Assembly (NCBI GenBank): GCA_036874045.1
Contig: CM072336.1
Span: forward strand, 12,457,001-12,521,000
Source of the DNA: Cymodocea nodosa
Taxonomy: Eukaryota > Streptophyta > Magnoliopsida > Alismatales > Cymodoceaceae
Direction of reading: 5' to 3'
DNA: 64,000 bases
The first letter of the stretch is position 1, and every line of letters starts with the position of its first letter. Of the stretch, positions 20,731-33,811 are shown in pieces. The notes below the pieces were generated by a model. The model searched no databases, was not told where the DNA came from, and saw only the letters and a program-made list of their open reading frames with translations. The translations under genes were made by a program, and so were the position numbers.

Positions 20731-22260
20731 TGTTGAGTATTTTGTTTTGATGATGTGTGATGAATGAAAGTAATCATATTTGCTCAATTACTATTGCTTG
20801 TGAAAGGAAATTAAGAACATCAATTAATATAAAAAAAGTTTACTAATATAAATACTTGTCTGTATTGGATTTGAAATTATACTAAGTTAAATAACTAGTC
20901 GTTTCGTTGCATTAATTTAACTAAATGTTAAGTTAACGTGTGTTTTTATTGAAAAGCATGATATGTTTTAAAGTTATATTTTTTGTATCATGAATAATGC
21001 ACGTTTAGACAACTCATTAAGTTAGAGTTTTATTCGTATAGAGGTCATGTGAGAACTCATTAAGTTAGAGGCTTAAAGGTTAAAATAGGTCACGTGAGAA
21101 CTCGTTAAGTTAGTGAGTAAAAGAAGAGACAAACTCGTTAAGTTAGTGTTGTATACGTGGTGAAATTAAATGTTACAAATGTTATATTATATCATGTGAG
21201 TTGCACATGTTTAACTCGTTAAGTTAACATAACTACATGCGTTGAGTTGCTATATTGAACACTAAGGCAATGCGTTAGGTTAGCGTTATAAACTTAAGTT
21301 ATTATTGCACATGGTAAAATTCTTATTATAAAAACATTTGTTTATTACTAGTTCATTGAGTTATCATAACACCACGAAGCTTGTTCGTTGAGTTAGCGTA
21401 ACACCACAGACTTAGTTTGTTGAGTTAGCTATAGTACTTGTCACGTGAGTTGGCACATGAGGAACTTGTTAAGTTAGAAACGTTAAGTTATAAATCTACC
21501 TGTACTACTCGTTTAGTTAACATTAACACAACGACTTCTTATTACACTTGATGAAAAATTTTGGATGAGAAAGTTTATTTTGTAGGAAATTTTTTAGAGA
21601 TCCAGGATTGATGATTAAAGAAAATTTGAAATGTAAATGTCGGTCAAAACGTGTGTATTTCGATGAAGGAAAAAGAGAAGATGTGAAGAAGTGGAAAACT
21701 GGTAGTGATTAAACGTGGAGGATATGCATGAAATGAAAATACAGTATAAGAGGCATAGAATTCTCGTTGATCAGTTATCCCTGCACACCAAACAAAAAAT
21801 CTTTTCAAGGATCAAAAACACCTCTTTAGGGCAAAGCTCTTAGATGAAAGAAACTTCAGTGAAGCAAAAAAGGTCAGATTTATGTCACTGAAGATCTGAA
21901 GTATCAAGAGAAAGCAAATTCGGTGAAGTAGAGAAAGACAAGATATTCATCACTGAAGGATTGCTGAAGAAGAAGAAGAAGAAGAAAGATCTCAAATAGG
22001 GAGAAATATTTTAAATTTCACAAATTAGTTTTCTCTATTTGTAGTTATGAAATTATATAGATGAAACATGGTATCGATATATAAATTGCATCTACAATTT
22101 CTGAGGAGAATTGAATTGTATATTGTAATTGAAACCTTGAATAAAAATGATTTTATGAAAATAGTGTCTCGACTTGTTTTTAATCTTGAAGTTTCAATTA
22201 TAATCGAAAATGTTGAAAAACACAATTCACCCCCCTCTTATGTAGCCATACGATCCTACA
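20731..22260 (+). repeat. LTR A (3' LTR of family A element 2)
   Basis: 1530 bases, TGTTGAGTAT...CCTACA, with the same AACTCGTTAAGTTA/CACGTG array and TATA (21489-21495) as LTR A at 1806. Its right edge lies in a family C env-like ORF on the minus strand. The left end of the element is missing, so the target-site duplication cannot be checked. Confidence 0.85.
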
Positions 22261-24458
22261 TACATTTAATTTTTTTTTCTTAATTCATGTACTTCCTTTT
22301 GGAGTTTTTCTAATTATTGCTCTAATTGATTTATACACTCTACAGTCTCGACTTGTTTTTTCTCCAGAAGATCCTGCAACACATGTTCCAACAACAACAG
22401 TCAAATGATTCTTGTATTCCTTCATCGAGATAGCCCTAGATTTCATCTTTTTGGATGTCCGTCTGGTGAAGTCAATACTGTCCACCATCAGCAGTGGAAT
22501 CAGATCTCCATAGAATAATTTTTTTTGTGCTGTCCTCAACTTGGAGATAAAAACTGCAAATCAATTTACTTGAATTTTGTTCATACTTGCGTATGTGTCC
22601 CATTTAACAAACTAACTTAATTCTATATCATGGCCTTGTCGTTGGTAGACATTTTTAATCAAAATGTTAGCTACCAAGTATGCTTTACCATTTAAGTACT
22701 TCAATCTATTTAATAATGGCACACTGGGATTGATAGTTAAACAATCTTTTATTTCCTGTTCTGTACACTTGACTACAGTCGTGCTCTTAAGAATTTCTTT
22801 TCCTTCATTTTTGAGTCCAAAAATATTGTGGAGAAGCTCTGGTGTTATCAATACATCAACTTGTTCCACATTAGAAATTAATCCTCTTTCCTCATCTCTT
22901 AAATTTGCATAAAAATAGGGTATTAGATTTTCATACACTGCATGCCCATTCTATTGAGAAATAAATTACAAATAGACCCAAGAACTCAAATAATTCTTTA
23001 ATGTCCTCCATGCCATCCTACTTTATTGGTCTACTATATATAATATCAAACCCCTTTATCTCTTCATATTTATTCATTGCTTCCTAACTCCAAAAACATA
23101 TGTCATTCAGAACTTGTTGTTGGGAAGGGTCAGGAATTTGAAATTGTTCCTCTACTAGGGTTTGTTTTTCTACTACTTCCTCAAGTTGCTGAACTGGTGT
23201 TTGTTGAAAATGATCGAGAGATTCCTACAATTCAGTTCCTACTTCTGTTTGTGGTGGATAGCCGGCAGAACTCTTCTCTCTTTTTCCTTGTACTTTCTCA
23301 ATAAATTGCTAAAGAGTCTCCTTCTTCAGTGGAATTTGTTGAGTCATTTCCTCTTTGTTCAATATGTTCTTGTTTAACTTCTTCTATTTTTTCTTCCTCC
23401 TCACAACCAATCTCTAATGTTACTATTTTTTTGAATCATTAGTAGATTGGAATGGAGTCTTGGGCAAATTAGCTTCTACCCTAATTATTTCTTCTATTTG
23501 TGCAGGCTGTAGGCTAATTTCAGTTTGTTTTTCTTCTCTTCTTTGTTTTTGCTGCTACTACTCCTACTCCTAAAATTTGGATAATAGAATAACAAAAATG
23601 GGCTCTTTAGGCCCTATTGATAATATAGGTTCGAATTTAACTATTTCCTTAGCCTCAGACACTTTTTCTTTTTCTTTTCTTCATCTTATTAGTTGTGCCT
23701 ATTCTTCCTCTTCTTCCTCTGAGACTAAGTCAACAAAATTGGGCTCTCCAAGCCCTCGAGCCATAGGTACTGGCTCTTCCTACTTAACATTTACTGGTCT
23801 AGAAGGACTAGCTTCAGTTTCTCTCGTAGTTAGTGATCTAGCTGCTTCAGAATGTTGTTCTAATTTAATTTTATACTAGGCCTTCAACTTATCTTCAACT
23901 CTCTTCTTGCATAGTGCATCATAAAGTAAATGAGTCTTTGCCACTACCATATCTTCAGAATTTCCTTGGCTCTTGGCAACTTTCACGAGCTTTACAAATT
24001 CTCTCCATTCCTCTGGTGTTGATGGCCCCAAAAATGCTTCTCTTCCTATCAGCCTAGGCGGTGGAATTAATGGTCCTGGCTGTTGTTCCTCTGTAGCAAG
24101 TTTTTCAGTAGTAGGCTCTTCAACCGCTTTCTTTTGTTGCTCCCTAATGTCCCATTAGGCGTGTCCAGCAATATATCTTACAAACCACAGTCGTGACTTG
24201 CGTCAGATCAACTCTAGGGCAACCTCTCCTTTCTCTATTCACAGCCATCTCTAATGCTACTTTAATTCTAGTTTCTACTATTTGAGGTATTCTAATATTT
24301 AAATCAACCAAAACTCTTGTCTAGTAGAAAATATCAGATTCTACCTTTTCTAATTCTTTTTCCTATGTCGTGTTCCTGATCTTCTATCGTGTATGCCATT
24401 CCTTTGACTCCTTGAGAAATCTTGTAGTGTCAACTGCTTCCTAGAATTCTGGCGTCAT
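22261..24458 (-). pseudogene. Family C env-like ORF (minus copy), broken
   Basis: Reverse complement of the ORF at 58253-60473. The minus-strand ATG is at 24458. Readable parts include MYENLIPYFYANLRDEERGL, LLHNIFGLKNEGKE and KKLFYGDLIPLLMVDS, plus Glu/Gln-rich, Pro-rich middle sections. The conserved core corresponds to the family A env-like domain. There are many stops. The last few codons are lost at 22260, where LTR A ends. Role unknown; position after integrase matches Athila env-like ORFs. Confidence 0.7.
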
Positions 24459-25190
24459 CTTGTATCTTCGTGGTATTATGGAACGAAACTGAACGATTTT
24501 TGGTGCTCTATATGCTAGATGGTTTTGCGGATAATGCCCCAAATTCCTAAGTTTTAGCTTAAATAAACCCTAAGTTTGTGTTGGGTAATCGGGTCATTTC
24601 CCACTCAAACTATTGCTCTCTCACTCACTTCTCCGTGGACTTACCATTAACTCCATGGACTAAGTTCATGGACTTAACTACAGTACTCCGTTGAGTTATA
24701 GTTAGCTCAATGGAGAAATTTCATTGGGTTATGCTTAACTCAATGGACTTCCCATACAGTTATACTAATAGAACAATGCAAATACAATACTAAAACTTCG
24801 GTCTATACTAAAAAAATTTCCAATTCTTGATTTTACTTTTCTTACTTTCGGTCAAGCTATTATACTTTCTCAATTGAACCAAAATTAAATACATTTTATT
24901 TATTTATTTATTATTATTTAGTTTAGTTTTATATTCGATTGAATCGATACTTTGTTTCGATCAAACCGACACTTTTACTTAATATAATATATATATTTTC
25001 CTTTTTTTTAGTTGTAGTCAAACCGATGGATCCTTTCGCTATGGTCATAATAGAGTTTTTTCTTTTAATATATGTTTTAGTAAAACTGATAATTTCTTTC
25101 GGTTAGACCACGACTATATTAAAATAAGAAGTTTTTTTTTTTTCCAAAACAAACATATGTATATTTACTTAATAAAGCTCAAGTAGTCCT
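24459..25190 (-). other. Noncoding spacer between integrase and env-like ORF (minus copy)
   Basis: Contains a GAGTTA/TAACTC array at about 24630-24770 and, nearer the integrase end (24830-25110), several ATCGGTTNGACC-like repeats. The plus copy has the same order at 57449-58252, so both repeat sets are conserved family features. Confidence 0.6.
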
Positions 25191-26134
25191 CTACTCTTAT
25201 TTCTTCTATAATTCCAAAGGAACTTTTTGGAATTTTTAGAATAGGTCTAAGTCTTTGTCCATTTACTTTAAATATATTCTGATTTTTAGGATTTTCAATT
25301 TCAATTGTTCCATAGGAGTAAATGTTTCGAATTATCTAAGGTCATGCCCATCTAGATCTCAATTTTCCTAGATGGTTATGAAGTTTATTCATATATAGAT
25401 ATACTTCTTGTCCTATTTCAAAAGTTTTTGGAATAATTTTCTTGTCATGCCAAAGCTTCATTTTCTCTTTTTCTTTTACAATTTTCAAATAAGCTTCATT
25501 CCTAAATTCTTCTAATTCAATCAATTACATTTTTCTATTTTCAGCAACTTAATTTAAATTAGTGTTTAGAGTTTTTAATGCCCAATAAGCTTTATGTTCA
25601 ATTTCAGTTGGTAAATGGCAACTTTTTCCATATACTATCCTAAAAGGTGACATACCTAAGCTTGTCTTATAAGCAATTCTATAAGCCCAAAGTGCATCTA
25701 TTAATCTATTAGCCCAATTTGTTCTAGTAGGATTTACTACTTTTTTTAAGATTAACTTAATTTGTTTGTTTGCACTTTCTACTTGTCTACTTGTTTGCAG
25801 ATGATATGTTGTTGCTATTTTGTGATTTACTCCATATTTCTTCATTAATGCTTCAAAACTTTTATTACAGAAATGAGTTCCTCTATCATTAATAATAGCT
25901 TTAGGTATTCCAAATCTAGCAATTATATTAGTTCTTATAAAATGTATTACCACTTTGTTGTCATTAGTTTTTATAGGAATAGCTTTTATCCATTTAGATA
26001 CATAATCCACCCCTAACAATATATAATTAAATTGATTAGACATAGGAAATTGACCCATAAAATCTATTCCCTACACATCAAAGATTTCAACTTCAATAAT
26101 AGGGTTCAGAGGCATCATATTCCTCTTTGATATT
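25191..26134 (-). pseudogene. Athila-like integrase, core and C-terminal part (C copy 1)
   Basis: The minus strand reads [63 protein letters not shown] and LRSRWA, the Athila integrase core with the second Asp and the Glu of the D,D,E triad visible. The stop corresponds to 25191-25193. The upstream part is separated by the solo LTR at 26135-27762 and resumes at 27763. A stop lies between the core and the C-terminal segment. Confidence 0.85.
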
Positions 26135-27762
26135 TGTTTGGATATTTTAGAAGTTTTAAATTTATAAACCGCAAGTACACGGTGTCCAATGAAGTACGTC
26201 AGCAAGTACAGGTCGAACCACAGAGAAATGGGGATAATCTAGGATTCTAATTACAAGAATATGGTAAGCAAATACTTTCCAAAAATAGATTAGACTACAA
26301 GAAAGGTAAGTCCACGGATTTTTAATTTATCAACCAATCAACAGATTAGACTGAAAATTTAATCTAAATCAGATCTATTAATGTGGACTTCAGATAAAAA
26401 TTTTCACACTTAAAAACGCACGAATGTATGACTGAAAATTCGGGGATTGAAAATGATGCATAAAATTGGAAACTTCTGCGCGTTAACAATAGTATCTTAA
26501 AAACCTTATAAATCCCGAATTACTCAACCAAAAATTACAAAATTAGATGCGTTGCAAAATAAACAAAATTTATATATTAATGAAATATTTATTCAAATTT
26601 TTTATGCAATCTGAGTTGTGAAAAAAACACGTTACAATCACGACAAAAGAGTCTCAGACCGAATTCTGTGCTTGATAGAGTTATGGCTTCAAAATGGCAA
26701 CAAATCTTCTCGGCTTGCTATGAAATTTTATAGAATCACAGAAGGCTTATAATAGCACGATTAAGATTTTTTTCAAAATTTTCAATTAAACAGAATCGCT
26801 CAAGAACGCATATGAACTCTCGGAATAATAACAGATCAACAAAACTGCAAATCTGCAAACAACATGCACAACCTTCAACGAATTCTATGTTGTTTCATGC
26901 ATAACAGAATGTAATATCCAGATTTCAACATCAACAAACAACAATATATGAATATATATCAATAACAGCACCTGTTTTTATGATTTTCAGATGAAAAGAA
27001 CAAAGATTCACGGATTCAAAAAGGAACAAACAAACAACAACGAATCTGTTTTCAACTTTTACCCTATTACAATGAAAACTAAGAACATAAATAACTACCT
27101 ACGTGAAACATGATAAAAAGTGATACATCTGAAGCCAAAGAAGAGGAGAAAGGGGAGAAATGATTTGTGGAACCTCACAAATGAAGAAGAGAACCCTTGT
27201 AGTGGTGGACGTCCCTCCTCCAAGATGTGGGATGAAGACTTTCACGTTGGAGATGACTTGTGGGATGAAGATGATGAGATCCGAGTTGAAGAGATGTGGT
27301 GGAATGACTGGCGTTCTCCTTCCTTGCTTCAAGACATGGAGCTCCAAGAGGGGGTGACAGCTGGTGGTGTTGGAGGTGGAAAACAAAATCTCTAAGAGAG
27401 AAGACCTAGACGTGCTTCACTCTCTTTTATAGAGAGAGTTTCCAAGTTTGGAGATCCATCTTTGATTCAACGATTGGGATTAAATCCCACTTGATTTTGT
27501 TTCTCCAATCTTCAATTTCTATGATCTTCAATTGAATTATAAACTTTTCACAACAATAAATACATCAAAATATCAAGTCATCCATAAAATTCATAAATGA
27601 TGCATGTTTGAAATAATTTCCTACTTTTAACTGTATAAAATGGGGATTGGTTCTTATTGGTTAAATAATGAAATAAATGCATAATATGACTTTAATAAAT
27701 CTCATGTAAATATATTTAACCAATAAGATCCTATAAAAATATGTAACATTTTAATCCAAACA
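26135..27762 (-). repeat. Solo LTR of another gypsy-type family, with target-site duplication
   Basis: 1628 bases bounded by TGTTTGGAT and ATCCAAACA (9-base inverted ends) and flanked by direct repeats ATATT at 26130-26134 and 27763-27767. It splits the integrase reading frame of C copy 1, and the interrupted site is continuous in C copies 2 and 3. The string CCGCAAGTACACGGTGTCC near the left end, the reverse complement of a common gypsy LTR 3' end, gives minus orientation. ORFs inside (for example 27099-27386) have no domain. Confidence 0.9.
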
Positions 27763-28193
27763 ATATTCTTCCTATTTGTTGACATTTTAAACAACTTAAG
27801 CGGTATTTATGAGCATCTTTGAATAGTGTTGGCCAATAGAATCCATATTGTAGAATTTTGGCAGTAGTTTTCCCTAAACCAAAATGTCCTCCACATGCTT
27901 GGTATGATAGAAAGATAATATACTCTGATATTCGTTTTTGGAACACACCTCCTTAAAACCAAATCACGACATTTCTTAAATAAGTATGGGTCTTCCCAAT
28001 AGTAATATTCTACTTTTGAAAAGAACAATTTCTTATTTTGTTTATTCCAATCCTTAGGTGTTAAACTAGTAACTAAGTAATTAACTATGTCTGTATATCA
28101 AGGCATTGTGTTTATGGTCATTAATTGTTCATCAGGAAAATTATCCTTAATTTCAATGTTTGATTTTTCTATTTGTAATCTTGATAAATGATC
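27763..28193 (-). pseudogene. Integrase zinc-binding region and RNase H end (C copy 1)
   Basis: Reads CGGHFGLGKTTAKILQYGFY, WPTLFKDAHKYRLSCLKCQQ: the H...C-C zinc-binding part of Athila integrase, then into the RNase H linker LSRLQ. It is cut at 28193 by the 5' LTR of element D. RT, protease and gag of this copy are not found on the other side. Confidence 0.8.
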
Positions 28194-29427
28194 TGTATTA
28201 GGAATTTTGTTTTGTTAATGAATGCTTTATTAAAGTTTTTAAATAAGTCTAAATAATATTTTCTAAGTATAATAGTCACGTAATTAAATGTTGACAAGTT
28301 ATTGAAAAGTTTCATTTAATATTTCGGATAGTTAACTTTCGGATAGTTACAGTTTTCGAATAGTTAAAGTTTTCGGATAGTTAGCATTTCATAGTTAAAC
28401 TTTTGGATAGTTAACGTTTCGATTTAGTCGAAGAGTTATGTTAAAAACTCGTATAGTTAAGTTATCTACACACGTGTTTTTAATGTTTTAAGTTGTTACG
28501 TGTTTTCCATGTGCGTTCGGTAATGAAAATCAAAGAGTTAGATAACTGTTCGAGTTTTTATAGGCATGGATAGATAACTGTTAGAGTTTTATAAAATGAC
28601 TAACGAACAGATAAGTTTTCTATGTTCAGTCACGTGTTTTGCAGGTGTAAAAACTCGAAGAGTTATAGATAAGTGTTCGAGTTTTTACAGGACTTAAAGG
28701 ATAAGTGTTCGACTAAAATGAAGACTTAGAAGATATTCTACAAGTCTTCAAAAAGATAAAGTTTCGGTGAATCTACGAGTGGAGATCATGGAAATTCAAA
28801 ATGATAGTGGAGAAAGTGGAAATTCAAAAAGATAGTAATTTGAATTAAAGAAAAAATTAGTACATGGATTAAGTGGATGAACATGCTGAACGTGAAGACA
28901 AAGTTCGACTACTAATAGAGAGTATGAGCTACATTACAAGAAAAGATCCCAATCTCAAAAATCAAGTTTGAATATTCAATCCGGATCCCTAACTGAAAAG
29001 TTAAGTTTGAATATTCATATTTAGAAAAATTCTCCAACATCAGAAGAAGGTTCAAAATTCCAAGCAATTTCAGAAAAAGAGCTACAAACGCAAGAAGTCT
29101 GGAAATTCGACAACTAGAGAAGAAGAGATACCAAAGCTGAGCAAAAAGAAGGAAAGGAACTACGTGCATAAAAGATAAGGTTTTATACAATTCGAAATTA
29201 GTTTTGAATAAGGACTTCATTTTCTATTTGAATTGTATATCGGACATTACTGTATCAAAATTGTCAAGAAGGGAATTGAGCTGAAAAGATATTGTAAATT
29301 CTTTCTTTAAAGTTTATAAAGAATGGAATTTTATTTACGAGTGTTTTGTGCTCTTGTTTTATCCGCTAGTAATTTTAATTACTAAAGACACAATTCACCC
29401 CCCCTTTTGTGATACAACAATCCTACA
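28194..29427 (+). repeat. LTR D (5' LTR)
   Basis: Starts TGTATTAGGAATTTTG at the break in C copy 1 and ends CCTACA just before the primer site. U3 is a series of TTTCGGATAGTTA and CGAAGAGTTA motifs with CACGTGTTTT. About 28370-28780 recurs inverted inside an LTR B at 48427-48770. Confidence 0.8.
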
Positions 29428-29429
29428 AT

Positions 29430-29441
29430 TGGTATCAGAGC
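29430..29441 (+). other. Primer-binding site of element D
   Basis: TGGTATCAGAGC, complementary to the 3' end of plant initiator tRNA-Met, two bases after the LTR end. This is the standard copia primer site. Confidence 0.9.
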
Positions 29442-29522
29442 ACTTTATCTTAATTAAGAGCTTTCATTTCTCTATTTAGGAATCGATTTTTCCTGTCATT
29501 TACTTAGGATCATTTGTTTAAA

Positions 29523-31536
29523 ATGGATAATATTGAAATCTTAGTTATGACTGAAGGATAGACTACTAATCATCCTCCTATGTTAGAAGGTAGCAATTAT
29601 GGCTACTGGAAATATAGGATGAAAGTATTCTTTCAGTTAATTGATTTCAAACTGTGGCATATAATTAGCAATCCTATAGTGTTAGTTACGACTCCATATG
29701 ATACTTGGACTTTTGATGAAAAGGAGCGAATGACACTGAATGCTAAAGGTTTAAACATCTTGTTTTGTGCTTTATCTCATGATCAATTTAACAAAGCTTC
29801 TGCATATCAAACTACATATGAGATATGACATGCATTAGAAGTTGCCAACGAAGGTACTAACCAAGTCAAGGAATCTAAGATTAATATATTAGTACATAAA
29901 TATGAGCTTTTAAAATGCACAAAAATGAATGTATCTCTGATATGTTTTCCTGTTTTCTTGAGATTTTAAATTCATTAAAATATTTAGGCAAAAATTCGAG
30001 GAAAAAGACTTGGTAAGAAAGATCCTTAGACCTTTAACTAAAATTTGGGCTCAAAAGACAACATCTATTGAAGAGTCCAAAGATTTAAATACATATACTC
30101 TCGATGATCTCATAGGCAATCTGACAGCCTATTAAGTATAACATTTAGATCCAAAAGAGAAGAATCCTAGAAAGGATCTGGCTTTTGAGGCTGATAAAGT
30201 CTTAGAAGTCACTAGTGATTTTGACGATGATTTATGGTTGTTGACCAGAAAATTTAAAAATTTGTTGAAGAAACGTAGGAACTTCAGGTTAGCAAAGACA
30301 TATGGAGATATGGAGAAGAAGTCATTCATGAAAGACAAAATCATATGTTATAAGTGCAACAGGTCGGGTCACTTTCAAACCGATTGTCCTCTCAACAAAG
30401 ATAACAAGAATTCGAGGAGGAATTTCAGGAATAAGAAATTCAGAAAGAGAAGGGCACTTAAAGTAACATGAGATGACTCTTCAGCTTCACAAAGTGAAGA
30501 AGCAAAGGATTCAACATTAGACAATGAATCCTCATCAACATCAGATTCAGAAGAAAATCTGGCAAACGTATGCTTCATGGCAAAATCCAGTGAGGTATCC
30601 TCTGATCAAAATGATAGTTTTGATAGTTTTGATGGATTACTTATTGAATACAATAAACTGGCTAGAAAATATAAGAAAGTAAAAACAGAAGGAAAGAACT
30701 CTAGGAAAATGCTAGATGAATCTGAAAATAAGATTGATTTTCTGAACTCTACATTGAATAAATTTAAAGAAGAAAATCAAAAGCATGCACAGGACATTTT
30801 AAAGTTTACTGCAATAGAAAGAAAATTGCATGCTAATTGTGAAAATTTAATTGCTGATAAGAAGAAAATGATCTGTGAAATTGAAAATTTGAAACTGACT
30901 ATTACTGATTTAAATTCAGAAATTGATATGTTAAAGATTAAGGTTTGCGATCAAAAGGCTACATTAAGTAAATGGAATAATAGTCAAACCATAACAAATG
31001 AACTTAGTAGTAAAATATCAAATATAGAAAAACAAGGTATTGGTTTACATGATGCATCTTTTGAAAATTATATATTGCATGATGGTATTGCTAAAAATAA
31101 TGTCTTTATTTCTAGTACTAAGAATAGTAAAAGAAAAACTATTACGTGTGTGATTAAAAAGGGAGATAAAATGCAGCATATAAATAATAGCACACAATGC
31201 AACAATTTCAAAAGAAATTTTCAGAAAAATCAAGTTAAGTCATTTGAGAATCTTAATATTCTTGATCAATTTTCTTCATATTTAAAGAATATTGGATATT
31301 GGAATTAGCAATCAAATAATGTCAAAAATGAAAATTTCAACTCTGGTTTACATAGAGATAAATGTTCTGATAATTATAACACTAAGAGAAATAAACGTAG
31401 GAATAATTATTAGAAAATAGATAAGTTGAAGTTTAAAAATATTGATTATTTTGATATGACTCTCTCTAAAATTCTTGGACCCACTCAGAAATGGGTTCCA
31501 AGAGATAAAATCTCTTTTTAATTGTTTTGTAGGTAC
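29523..31536 (+). pseudogene. Copia gag of element D, broken
   Basis: ATG at 29523 with an early stop (29559). The gag opening LEGSNYGYWKYRMKVFF is followed by NILFCALSHDQFNK. A CX2CX4HX4C zinc knuckle (CYKCNRSGHFQTDC) is at 30346-30387. Then comes an acidic Ser-rich stretch and a long coiled coil (30577-31308), typical of Sirevirus gag. Several stops and frameshifts lie between 29830 and 30240. The 243-codon piece at 30577-31308 is the largest intact part. Confidence 0.85.
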
Positions 31537-32840
31537 ACAAATCAAAATGGGTAATAGATAGTGGAGCATCCAGCCACATGACTAGAGATATACGATTACT
31601 TACAGAATTAACAAAGACCAAGAACGGACAAGTTACCTTTGGAAATAAAAGTAAAACAAATATCCTTGGGTCTGGCAAGGTTCAGGTAATTGAAAAATGT
31701 TTTATAAATGATGTCTTATTAGTGGAAAACTTAGGTTTTAATTTATTGAGTGTTCCTATTTTAATGAAGTTTTACAGAGTAATTTTTGAAAAAGATTCCT
31801 GTAAAATTATGGACATGTGTATGAACGAAATTTTATTCATTGCATATAAGAAAGGATTTGTTTGTATTCTAAATTTTCCTTTTGATATTATTAAAGACAA
31901 TGCTTGCTTAATTGCAAAATCAGATGAAGTTATTTTATGGCATAGAAGGCTAGGACACTCAAACTTAAAATTATTACAAAAGCTGTCTAAAAAGAATCTA
32001 GTTAGAGGTTTACCTAGTATTAAGTACTTGAAAGAGTTTATGTGTGATGCATGTCAACTAGGTAAATTATATAAAACATCCTTTAAAAGTTTAAATGAAA
32101 TAACAAGCAAAAGAGTTTTAGAATTAGTGCATATGGATTTATTTGGACCTACTAGGACAACCAGTCTAGGAGGTAAACATTATGCTTTTATACTAGTTGA
32201 TGACTATTCTAGGTTTACTTGGGTTTATTTTCTAGCTAATAAAACTGAAGTTTTTGAAATATTTAAGATATTCTGTAATAAAGTTCAGAATGAGCAAAAT
32301 GTTAAAATTCAAAAACTTAGGAGTGATCATGGTACAGAATTTGATAATGATCAAATGGACACCTTTTGTGAAGAATTAGGCATGGATCATAGGTACTCAT
32401 TTCCAAGAGCTCCTTCACAAAATGGGATAGTAGAACGTAAAAACAGATCACTTCAGGAAATGTTTAGAACCATGTTAAATGAAAATAAGTTACCCCTATC
32501 TCTTTTGGCAAAAGCAGTTCATACAGCATGTTATGTTATAAATAGAGTACATCTAAGACCAATTTTGGATAAAACTCCTTATGAGATATGATATAACAAA
32601 GTTCCCAAAATAAGTTATTTAAAATCCTTTGGCTACAAGTGTTTTATTTTAAACACTAAGGAATGTAGAGACAAATTTAGAGCCAAATCAGATGAGGGTA
32701 TTTTTGTTGGTTATTCCATTAGAAGTAAGGCATATAGAGTATATAACAAATCAACAAGAACCATTGAGGAAACTCTACATGTGAAATTTCATGAAAATTC
32801 TCATTTGGATTTTAGACATGTTGAAAACTTTGATTCATAA
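31537..32840 (+). pseudogene. Copia protease and integrase of element D
   Basis: The aspartic protease motif DSGAS is at 31557-31571. The integrase zinc region reads WHRRLGHSNLKLLQKLSKK...CDACQLGK. The catalytic core follows: the first Asp in HMDLFGPT, the second in LRSDHGTEFDN, and the Glu in SQNGIVERKNRS. The 337-codon stretch 31578-32591 is open and ends at a TGA where relatives have Trp (PYEIW). The rest reads on in frame through FGYKCFILN and EGIFVGYS to a stop at about 32838. Confidence 0.9.
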
Positions 32841-33089
32841 ATTCTCCTAGAAATGATACCAAATGATGTTGACAGAGAAATTGAGAGATTATCTGACGGA
32901 ATAAGAAATATAAACTTAAATGATGAAGATTTAGAAGAAAATAATGTCATACCTATAGAAAATGTGGAATAACATAGAAATTGGCGTTATGCTTCATCTC
33001 ATCCTATTGATTAGATAATAGGCGATCCTAATCAAGGAGTTAGGACTAGGTCATCAGTAGTCAACATTTATGGTGCTTATTCATTTGTT

Positions 33090-33811
33090 TCTTTACTAGA
33101 ACCTAGGAAAATTCAAGATGCCTTAGAAGATGAATTTTGGTATTTAGCTATGCAAGATGAGCTAAATCAATTTATAAGAAATGAGGTATGGGATCTAGTT
33201 CCACCACCTAAAATCAGTCCATAATAGGAATAAGGTGGGTATTTAGAAACAAAGTAGATCAGGATGGACATATAGTTAAAAATAAAGCTAGGTTAGTTAC
33301 TCAAGGTTACAAGCAAGAGGAAGGAATTGACTATAATGAAACATTTGCTCCTGTTGCTAGACTAGAATCAATACGAATTTTGTTAGCATATGCTTGTTAT
33401 ATGGATTTCAAATTATATCAAATGGATGTTAAGACTACTTTTTTAAATGGATATATAAAAGAAGAAGTTTATGTAAAACAACCTCTAGGTTTTGAAGATT
33501 CAAGACATCCCGAGTATGTTTACAAGCTTAAGAAGGCACTATATGGCCTTAAACAAGTCCCTAGGTCTTGGTATGAGAGATTATCTAAATTTCTTATGGA
33601 AAAAGGGTATTCTATGGGAAAGGTAGATCACACTCTTTTTATCAAGAAGGTCGAAAAAGATATATTGGTAGTTCAAATCTATGTAGATGACATCATATTT
33701 GGAGTAACAAATGATAAATTAGTTGAGTCTTTTTCGAAAGACATGACTAATCAATTTGAAATGAGTATGATGGGTGAACTATCATTTTTCCTAGGCTTAC
33801 AAATTAAGTAG
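33090..33811 (+). pseudogene. Copia reverse transcriptase of element D
   Basis: Begins with the EPRKIQDALEDEFW and WYLAMQDELNQF motifs. A one-base frameshift lies near 33207, before [14 protein letters not shown]. Then [42 protein letters not shown] and the catalytic YVDD at 33680-33691. The 143-codon end piece is open up to a stop after FFLGLQIK. Confidence 0.9.

Noticed and set aside
27099..27395. Acidic 91-95-codon ORFs on both strands
   Set aside because: They lie inside a solo LTR with clear ends and duplication, and no domain is visible.
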